From NCBI RefSeq assembly GCF_040215105.1, contig NZ_CP157875.1, positions 3,649,501 through 3,713,500 of the forward strand: a stretch of DNA of 64,000 nucleotides, in the 5' to 3' direction. The stretch is from Aeromonas veronii (lineage in GTDB: Bacteria > Pseudomonadota > Gammaproteobacteria > Enterobacterales > Aeromonadaceae). The notes below the pieces were generated by a model. It was not told the origin of the DNA and did no database searches. It worked only from the letters and a program-made list of their open reading frames with translations. Every line of letters starts with the position of its first letter. The first letter of the stretch is position 1. The position numbers and the translations under genes are program-made. Shown here in pieces: positions 58,901 through 64,000 of this stretch.

Positions 58901-61900
58901 TCACGCTCAGGGTGCCGGTCTCGGTCAGGGTCGGCTTGGTTTCGTCTTCGGTCACGCCACCGGTGTCACTGCCAGTAATGACAGCCGCATCGTTGACGCC
59001 AGTGATGGTGATGGTGACGGTGTGTTCGGTGCCATCCAGGCTCTTGACCACAAAGGTCTCGACCTTGGTTTCACCTTCGCCCAGGTACTGCACGTCGCCA
59101 TTCGCCACGTTGTAAGTCCAGGCACCATCGGCATCAATGGTCAGGCTGCCCAGTGCACCCGCGCTCGGGGTGCCATTGCCAGCAATGAACTTGGCTTCAT
59201 CCGCCCCGTCCACGTCAGTCACGCTCAGGGTGCCGGTCTCGGTCAGGGTCGGCTTGGTTTCGTCTTCGGTCACGCCACCGGTGTCACTGCCAGTAATGAC
59301 AGCCGCATCGTTCACGCCAGTGATGGTGATGGTGACGGTGTGTTCGGTGCCATCCAGGCTCTTGACCACAAAGGTCTCGACCTTGGTTTCACCTTCGCCC
59401 AGGTACTGCACCAGGCTGTTGTCGACGTTGTAGGTCCAGGCACCATCGGCATCAATGGTCAGGCTACCCAGTGCGTCCGGGCTGGCCACACCGTTGCCCG
59501 CCACAAACTTGGCCTCGTCCGCCCCGTCCACGTCAGTCACGGTGAGGGTACCGGTCTCGGTCAGGGTCGGCTTGGTTTCGTCTTCGGTGACCGCACCACG
59601 GTCAGTGCCGCCGATCACGGCGCCATCGTTGACGCCAGTGATGGTGATGGTGACGGTGTGCTCGGTGCCATCCAGGCTCTTGACCACAAAGGTCTCGACC
59701 TTGGTCTCGCCCTGGCCCAGGTACTGCACCAGGCTGTTGTCGACGTTGTAGGTCCAGGCACCGCCTTCGGTGATGGAGAGACTGCCCAGTGCGTCCTTGC
59801 TGGCCACACCGTTGCCCGCCACAAACTTGGCCTCGTCCGCCCCGTCCACGTCAGTCACGGTGAGGGTACCGGTCTCGGTCAGGGTCGGCTTGGTTTCGTC
59901 TTCGGTGACCGCACCGCGGTCAGTGCCGCCGATCACGGCGCCATCGTTGACGCCAGTGATGGTGATGGTGACGGTGTGCTCGGTGCCATCCAGGCTCTTG
60001 ACCACAAAGGTCTCGACCTTGGTCTCGCCCTGGCCCAGGTACTGCACCAGGCTGTTGTCGACGTTGTAGGTCCAGGCACCGCCTTCGGTGATGGAGAGAC
60101 TGCCCAGTGCGTCCGGGCTGGCCACACCGTTGCCCGCCACAAACTTGGCCTCGTCCGCCCCGTCCACGTCAGTCACGGTGAGGGTACCGGTCTCGGTCAG
60201 GGTCGGCTTGGTTTCGTCTTCGGTGACCGCACCGCGGTCAGTGCCGCCGATCACGGCGCCATCGTTGACGCCAGTGATGGTGATGGTGACGGTGTGTTCG
60301 GTGCCATCCAGGCTCTTGACCACAAAGGTCTCGACCTTGGTTTCACCTTCGCCCAGGTACTGCACGTCGCCATTCGCCACGTTGTAAGTCCAGGCACCAT
60401 CGGCATCAATGGTCAGGCTGCCCAGTGCACCCGCGCTCGGGGTGCCATTGCCAACAATGAACTTGGCTTCATCCGCCCCGTCCACGTCAGTCACGGTGAG
60501 GGTACCGGTCTCGGTCAGGGTCGGCTTGGTTTCGTCTTCGGTCACGCCACCGGTGTCACTGCCAGTAATGACAGCCGCATCGTTCACGCCAGTGATGGTG
60601 ATGGTGACGGTGTGTTCGGTGCCATCCAGGCTCTTGACCACAAAGGTCTCGACCTTGGTTTCACCTTCGCCCAGGTACTGCACGTCGCCATTCGCCACGT
60701 TGTAAGTCCAGGCACCATCGGCATCAATGGTCAGGCTGCCCAGTGCACCCGCGCTCGGGGTGCCATTGCCAACAATGAACTTGGCTTCATCCGCCCCGTC
60801 CACGTCAGTCACGGTGAGGGTACCGGTCTCGGTCAGGGTCGGCTTGGTTTCGTCTTCGGTCACGCCACCGGTGTCACTGCCAGTAATGACAGCCGCATCG
60901 TTCACGCCAGTGATGGTGATGGTGACGGTGTGCTCGGTGCCATCCAGGCTCTTGACCACAAAGGTCTCGACCTTGGTTTCACCTTCGCCCAGGTACTGCA
61001 CGTCGCCATTCGCCACGTTGTAAGTCCAGGCACCATCGGCATCAATGGTCAGGCTGCCCAGTGCACCCGCGCTCGGGGTGCCATTGCCAGCAATGAACTT
61101 GGCTTCATCCGCCCCGTCCACGTCAGTCACGCTCAGGGTGCCGGTCTCGGTCAGGGTCGGCTTGGTTTCGTCTTCGGTCACGCCACCGGTGTCACTGCCA
61201 GTAATGACAGCCGCATCGTTGACGCCAGTGATGGTGATGGTGACGGTGTGTTCGGTGCCATCCAGGCTCTTGACCACAAAGGTCTCGACCTTGGTTTCAC
61301 CTTCGCCCAGGTACTGCACCAGGCTGTTGTCGACGTTGTAGGTCCAGGCACCATCGGCATCAATGGTCAGGCTACCCAGTGCGTCCGGGCTGGCCACACC
61401 GTTGCCCGCCACAAACTTGGCTTCGTCCGCCCCGTCCACGTCAGTCACGGTCAGGGTACCGGTCTCGGTCAGGGTCGGGTTGGTTTCGTCTTCGGTCACG
61501 CCACCGGTGTCGCTGCCAGTAATGACAGCCGCATCGTTCACGCCAGTGATGGTGATGGTGACGGTGTGCTCGGTGCCATCCAGGCTCTTGACCACAAAGG
61601 TCTCGACCTTGGTCTCGCCCTGGCCCAGGTACTGCACCAGGCTGTTGTCGACGTTGTAGGTCCAGGCACCGCCTTCGGTGATGGAGAGACTGCCCAGTGC
61701 GTCCTTGCTGGCCACACCGTTGCCCGCCACAAACTTGGCCTCGTCCGCCCCGTCCACGTCAGTCACGGTGAGGGTACCGGTCTCGGTCAGGGTCGGCTTG
61801 GTTTCGTCTTCGGTGACCGCACCGCGGTCAGTGCCGCCGATCACGGCGCCATCGTTGACGCCAGTGATGGTGATGGTGACGGTGTGCTCGGTGCCATCCA

Positions 61901-64000
61901 GGCTCTTGACCACAAAGGTCTCGACCTTGGTTTCACCTTCGCCCAGGTACTGCACGTCGCCATTCGCCACGTTGTAAGTCCAGGCACCATCGGCATCAAT
62001 GGTCAGGCTGCCCAGTGCACCCGCGCTCGGGGTGCCATTGCCAGCAATGAACTTGGCTTCATCCGCCCCGTCCACGTCAGTCACGCTCAGGGTGCCGGTC
62101 TCGGTCAGGGTCGGCTTGGTTTCGTCTTCGGTCACGCCACCGGTGTCACTGCCAGTAATGACAGCCGCATCGTTGACGCCAGTGATGGTGATGGTGACGG
62201 TGTGTTCGGTGCCATCCAGGCTCTTGACCACAAAGGTCTCGACCTTGGTTTCACCTTCGCCCAGGTACTGCACCAGGCTGTTGTCGACGTTGTAGGTCCA
62301 GGCACCATCGGCATCAATGGTCAGGCTACCCAGTGCGTCCGGGCTGGCCACACCGTTGCCCGCCACAAACTTGGCTTCGTCCGCCCCGTCCACGTCAGTC
62401 ACGGTCAGGGTACCGGTCTCGGTCAGGGTCGGGTTGGTTTCGTCTTCGGTCACGCCACCGGTGTCGCTGCCAGTAATGACAGCCGCATCGTTCACGCCAG
62501 TGATGGTGATGGTGACGGTGTGCTCGGTGCCATCCAGGCTCTTGACCACAAAGGTCTCGACCTTGGTCTCGCCCTGGCCCAGGTACTGCACCAGGCTGTT
62601 GTCGACGTTGTAGGTCCAGGCACCGCCTTCGGTGATGGAGAGACTGCCCAGTGCGTCCTTGCTGGCCACACCGTTGCCCGCCACAAACTTGGCCTCGTCC
62701 GCCCCGTCCACGTCAGTCACGGTGAGGGTACCGGTCTCGGTCAGGGTCGGCTTGGTTTCGTCTTCGGTGACCGCACCACGGTCAGTGCCGCCGATCACGG
62801 CGCCATCGTTGACGCCAGTGATGGTGATGGTGACGGTGTGCTCGGTGCCATCCAGGCTCTTGACCACAAAGGTCTCGACCTTGGTCTCGCCCTGGCCCAG
62901 GTACTGCACCAGGCTGTTGTCGACGTTGTAGGTCCAGGCACCGCCTTCGGTGATGGAGAGACTGCCCAGTGCGTCCTTGCTGGCCACACCGTTGCCCGCC
63001 ACAAACTTGGCCTCGTCCGCCCCGTCCACGTCAGTCACGGTGAGGGTACCGGTCTCGGTCAGGGTCGGCTTGGTTTCGTCTTCGGTGACCGCACCGCGGT
63101 CAGTGCCGCCGATCACGGCGCCATCGTTGACGCCAGTGATGGTGATGGTGACGGTGTGCTCGGTGCCATCCAGGCTCTTGACCACAAAGGTCTCGACCTT
63201 GGTCTCGCCCTGGCCCAGGTACTGCACCAGGCTGTTGTCGACGTTGTAGGTCCAGGCACCGCCTTCGGTGATGGAGAGACTGCCCAGTGCGTCCGGGCTG
63301 GCCACACCGTTGCCCGCCACAAACTTGGCCTCGTCCGCCCCGTCCACGTCAGTCACGGTGAGGGTACCGGTCTCGGTCAGGGTCGGGTTGGTTTCGTCTT
63401 CGGTCACGCCACCGGTGTCGCTGCCAGTAATGACAGCCGCATCGTTCACGCCAGTGATGGTGATGGTGACGGTGTGCTCGGTGCCATCCAGGCTCTTGAC
63501 CACAAAGGTCTCGACCTTGGTCTCGCCCTGGCCCAGGTACTGCACCAGGCTGTTGTCGACGTTGTAGGTCCAGGCACCATCGGCATCAATGGTCAGGCTA
63601 CCCAGTGCGTCCGGGCTGGCCACACCGTTGCCCGCCACAAACTTGGCCTCGTCCGCCCCGTCCACGTCAGTCACGGTGAGGGTACCGGTCTCGGTCAGGG
63701 TCGGCTTGGTTTCGTCTTCGGTGACCGCACCGCGGTCAGTGCCGCCGATCACGGCGCCATCGTTGACGCCAGTGATGGTGATGGTGACGGTGTGCTCGGT
63801 GCCATCCAGGCTCTTGACCACAAAGGTCTCGACCTTGGTCTCGCCCTGGCCCAGGTACTGCACCAGGCTGTTGTCGACGTTGTAGGTCCAGGCACCGCCT
63901 TCGGTGATGGAGAGGCTACCCAGTGCGTCCGGGCTGGCCACACCGTTGCCCGCCACAAACTTGGCCTCGTCCGCCCCGTCCACGTCAGTCACGGTGAGGG
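52908..64000 (-). CDS. Giant type I-secreted RTX adhesin with VCBS repeats, vWFA and RTX domains, 5' partial
   Basis: At least 3,697 residues; the frame runs off the window edge, so the N-terminus (LapG-type site, anchoring region) is not seen. From N to C (plus-strand positions): about 20 VCBS-like repeats of some 106 residues (64000-57712); a T1SS-143-type domain (57700-57225); a jelly-roll-like segment (57200-56640); a Calx-beta-like segment (56290-55965); a cadherin-like segment (55945-55560); a first RTX block with [13 protein letters not shown] nonapeptides (55400-55185); a vWFA domain with MIDAS motif DSSGS (54516-54530); a second RTX block of about ten nonapeptides (53520-53225); and a type I secretion C-terminus with ADTFVW. 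It resembles LapA, FrhA and MpAFP adhesins, surface anchored or released, calcium-dependent. No secretion genes are in view. Confidence 0.93.
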   Translation of the reverse strand, partial: LTVTDVDGADEAKFVAGNGVASPDALGSLSITEGGAWTYNVDNSLVQYLGQGETKVETFVVKSLDGTEHTVTITITGVNDGAVIGGTDRGAVTEDETKPTLTETGTLTVTDVDGADEAKFVAGNGVASPDALGSLTIDADGAWTYNVDNSLVQYLGQGETKVETFVVKSLDGTEHTVTITITGVNDAAVITGSDTGGVTEDETNPTLTETGTLTVTDVDGADEAKFVAGNGVASPDALGSLSITEGGAWTYNVDNSLVQYLGQGETKVETFVVKSLDGTEHTVTITITGVNDGAVIGGTDRGAVTEDETKPTLTETGTLTVTDVDGADEAKFVAGNGVASKDALGSLSITEGGAWTYNVDNSLVQYLGQGETKVETFVVKSLDGTEHTVTITITGVNDGAVIGGTDRGAVTEDETKPTLTETGTLTVTDVDGADEAKFVAGNGVASKDALGSLSITEGGAWTYNVDNSLVQYLGQGETKVETFVVKSLDGTEHTVTITITGVNDAAVITGSDTGGVTEDETNPTLTETGTLTVTDVDGADEAKFVAGNGVASPDALGSLTIDADGAWTYNVDNSLVQYLGEGETKVETFVVKSLDGTEHTVTITITGVNDAAVITGSDTGGVTEDETKPTLTETGTLSVTDVDGADEAKFIAGNGTPSAGALGSLTIDADGAWTYNVANGDVQYLGEGETKVETFVVKSLDGTEHTVTITITGVNDGAVIGGTDRGAVTEDETKPTLTETGTLTVTDVDGADEAKFVAGNGVASKDALGSLSITEGGAWTYNVDNSLVQYLGQGETKVETFVVKSLDGTEHTVTITITGVNDAAVITGSDTGGVTEDETNPTLTETGTLTVTDVDGADEAKFVAGNGVASPDALGSLTIDADGAWTYNVDNSLVQYLGEGETKVETFVVKSLDGTEHTVTITITGVNDAAVITGSDTGGVTEDETKPTLTETGTLSVTDVDGADEAKFIAGNGTPSAGALGSLTIDADGAWTYNVANGDVQYLGEGETKVETFVVKSLDGTEHTVTITITGVNDAAVITGSDTGGVTEDETKPTLTETGTLTVTDVDGADEAKFIVGNGTPSAGALGSLTIDADGAWTYNVANGDVQYLGEGETKVETFVVKSLDGTEHTVTITITGVNDAAVITGSDTGGVTEDETKPTLTETGTLTVTDVDGADEAKFIVGNGTPSAGALGSLTIDADGAWTYNVANGDVQYLGEGETKVETFVVKSLDGTEHTVTITITGVNDGAVIGGTDRGAVTEDETKPTLTETGTLTVTDVDGADEAKFVAGNGVASPDALGSLSITEGGAWTYNVDNSLVQYLGQGETKVETFVVKSLDGTEHTVTITITGVNDGAVIGGTDRGAVTEDETKPTLTETGTLTVTDVDGADEAKFVAGNGVASKDALGSLSITEGGAWTYNVDNSLVQYLGQGETKVETFVVKSLDGTEHTVTITITGVNDGAVIGGTDRGAVTEDETKPTLTETGTLTVTDVDGADEAKFVAGNGVASPDALGSLTIDADGAWTYNVDNSLVQYLGEGETKVETFVVKSLDGTEHTVTITITGVNDAAVITGSDTGGVTEDETKPTLTETGTLSVTDVDGADEAKFIAGNGTPSAGALGSLTIDADGAWTYNVANGDVQYLGEGETKVETFVVKSLDGTEHTVTITITGVNDAAVITGSDTGGVTEDETKPTLTETGTLSVTDVDGADEAKFIAGNGTPSAGALGSLTIDADGAWTYNVANGDVQYLGEGETKVETFVVKSLDGTEHTVTITITGVNDGAVVAGDDLGTVTEDLNVTGGKLSDSGVLTISDADLGQAKFVAGSGTPSAGALGSLSITEGGAWTYNVDNSKVQYLGLGETRIESFTVKSVDGSTHTVTITITGVNDGAVVAGDDLGTVTEDLNVTGGKLSDSGVLTISDADLGQAKFVAGSGTPSAGALGSLSITEGGTWSYNVDNSKVQYLGLGETRIESFTVKSVDGTTHIVTITITGVNDGAVVAGDDLGAVTEDLNVSGGKLSDSGVLTISDADLGQAKFVAGSGTPSAGALGSLSITEGGTWSYNVDNSKVQYLGQGETKVETFTVKSADGTSHIVSVTITGTNDAPTLSIDKGAVVSEEGLVGGIADTAGSSDTTNSVVASGKITVGDVDSQDVLTVSLNGPTGLTSGGAAVQWSWNAATKVLTGYTGTLGGADYKAIIDVKLTAPTGGSKGDWSYDVTLKAPLDHPVKGSEDVLNFQVGVTVLDGKATTTGNLPISIEDDSPIAGDSAAVSVTKTDIPAALTGVFDLTKYSGNQNSVGMTGFTITALGFKSATDSTLVAANVNGSSAGLGVSSVAAPYHNIANEIDFRHFANGTSASEQLIIKLDAGKVAYGANIQFSQMFGGELESGVVEFYRGGVLIGTQTFSSNVSGGDYAGNFQVQQGGFDTMVIKATNNGNTNTSDNSDFTVKSIEFLGASSAQAIAYGSGSVTPQWGADGKGAMQLVGTTETGLTTATGKAITTTLESANTLVGKTSDGTLVFRLEFTPATGKWEFFQYQNMSKPLGDGDIDFQFKAVDGDGDGSIGSFATKPLFTPIVQSVSSENVTEGSNLSHRVILSDATQEATQYDFAIQGSGANPASSLDWGTAQFSNGVTYNSATGKITVPAGVSGFTVTIPTLDDRLVEANETLSVTIGGQTGTGTITDNDRAPTAAGGYSSGLEDQPQVLKWAQFGASDDQANSDLSVKIGTLPLNGKLEYLNAAGQWVAVKAGDLISYSDIDTGHLRFVPGLNESSTIAANGNGTSTGNKQGDYASFSYQVSDGANLSNSGKLVIDVAAVADKPTVNLTLTGNGIPLYNLSFPSASITTEQFQSGNFNKTAFGITNSLTDSSSGQEQVLGNSGNDYIVSTHGGGDLLYGQGGNDILVGGNAAQGDSLYGGDGNDVLVSGLGNDGLYGGAGTDIAVLTGNRADYAIKKGSGFSTNDRWFDFSVTEKGGGVTKALHDIEYVQFADGIYQINQDTGALTLVQPSVVDYPVELTASLSDRDGSEVFDSLVLTGMPQGTQLYNGAQLLGTAGADGKITLIAGNGLWSASALDVKLTGLTLRVPGASAGQVDLKVEAIAKEVGTDQTSSATDDDSIRLSYFNATEGEPGDQNRTFGSEHNIVVGDLDGSVVLSGQNYNIAFMVDSSGSIGTDAMNTIKNQLAQVFASLKNSAGTEGAGKVNIFLVDFDTLANKSVSVNLKDANALSQLQTILDSMDGSSNNGGGTNYEDVFKTTANWFNSSTVQSNTNAKNLTYFITDGKPTYYLDSEGSNPRVLNYSGSSNDVYLNTVLGGNYVVGKVYTANGYTIIDSNGRVYAAGSAIGYMRADGKGGYTYSTLGGNGQDSTTTTINNSVAGFGLLTGMGVTVEAIGLGANISTNDLKSYDSDGVLKTGVNASDLANAILGTSVNNLPGADRFDGGAGDDILFGDAVHFAGINGEGYAAIKSYVAAQLGRSDVLDADVHRYIQEHASDFDQSSANDKADVLLGGDGNDILFGQGGNDFLYGGAGNDILFGGSGDDNLFGESGNDTLYGGSGNDNLDGGAGNDLLSGGLGNDILRGGLGNDILTGDAGADTFVWQKGDTTPGIVTKDYVTDFSKAEGDKLDLSDLLDSDGSKNESSLKSLLSVFQDSEGVHLQVKENSTAPVTQEIVLTNHTFDTLTGGSGTTANQVIDFMLQNNMLDIDK
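57712..64000 (-). repeat. Tandem array of about 20 VCBS-like repeats, 318-321 bp each
   Basis: The period is 318 bp for most units and 321 bp for the three most C-terminal ones ([13 protein letters not shown] type). Three main unit types alternate: one starting [15 protein letters not shown] with SITEGG and VDNSLVQ; one starting [15 protein letters not shown] with TIDADG and VDNSLVQ; and one with [14 protein letters not shown] and VANGDVQ. All end [13 protein letters not shown] identity between units is very high, which implies recent expansion or gene conversion. Confidence 0.95.
61045..62904 (-). repeat. Tandem 954-bp higher-order duplication (three VCBS units)
   Basis: The block at 61045-61950 is repeated with essentially no difference at 61999-62904, that is, exactly three 318-bp units later. 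The unit order (S-A-G type, N-P-T type, K-D-A type) is conserved. The copies begin to differ near the ends of the blocks. Confidence 0.75.

Noticed and set aside
57853..63885. Regularly spaced short ORFs of about 98-100 codons on the plus strand
   Set aside because: Their spacing of about 318 bp only mirrors the VCBS repeats on the minus strand; they are antisense shadows.
57712..64000. Possible CRISPR array because of regular repeats
   Set aside because: The repeated unit is the whole 318-bp coding module with no unique spacers, and it is in frame throughout.

Overview
This 64 kb window is a chromosomal segment of a GC-rich gammaproteobacterium, almost certainly Aeromonas. The main reasons are a proline iminopeptidase matching what I recall of the A. 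sobria enzyme (catalytic Ser146, same length), an AhyB-type thermolysin-like elastase, and a YbbA/YbbP-TesA, YheS, RlmJ, TrmB-YggL, RimJ, MdtH and YbdG complement typical of gammaproteobacteria outside the Enterobacteriaceae. No phage, integron, insertion sequence or CRISPR array was found. All assignments rest on reading the sequence and remembered families; no database was searched.

Layout: 1-2.4 kb holds the 3' part of a secreted M6 metalloprotease and a tRNA-Phe/tRNA-Asn operon with a textbook promoter and terminator. 2.4-8.2 kb has two small ORFs, pip, and a full-length two-NBD ABC exporter of eukaryote-like (ABCC/MRP) layout. 8.2-17.6 kb is a surface-polysaccharide export operon: an AT-rich leader of about 1.7 kb carrying a JUMPstart/ops (RfaH) element, then an SLBB Wza-like protein, a Wzz-like protein, a GfcA/YjbE-like small protein followed by an internal terminator, and YjbF/GfcB, GfcC/YjbG and YjbH/GfcD proteins joined by overlapping start and stop codons.

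17.6-31 kb is mostly core genome: small lipoprotein, YnjE sulfurtransferase, glutaminase, YggL and TrmB, an M28 aminopeptidase lipoprotein, a PLP aminotransferase, a CSS-EAL c-di-GMP phosphodiesterase, YfcH, and the ybbP-ybbA operon divergent from tesA. The ybbA/tesA divergent start region is repeated imperfectly three times. 31-46 kb carries cheV, a porin, a CBS protein, yheS, a TIGR02444 protein, rlmJ, small membrane proteins (one behind a good Fur box), a secreted LprI-MliC fusion, putP, an L,D-transpeptidase, the YbdG channel, an ackA without pta beside it, and a YhcH-family gene with an orphan terminator upstream.

46-52.6 kb has a PlsC-type acyltransferase, two overlapping GNAT genes (one is rimJ), the elastase ahyB with a lux-box-like operator suggesting quorum-sensing control, a LysR regulator and mdtH. 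The last 11 kb (52.9-64.0 kb, minus strand, open at the window edge) is one giant type I-secreted RTX adhesin with about 20 VCBS-like repeats of roughly 318 bp, a vWFA domain between two calcium-binding RTX blocks, and a type I secretion C-terminus.

The theme of the accessory part is the cell surface: secreted proteases, a capsule-like exporter, a giant adhesin, a lysozyme-inhibitor-like protein and a porin, with visible regulatory signals for RfaH, a LuxR-type regulator and Fur. I did not find a clearly undescribed multi-gene system. The strongest leads are the ops-controlled long leader, the bacterial ABCC-type exporter, the triplicated ybbA/tesA start region, and the higher-order repeat structure of the adhesin.
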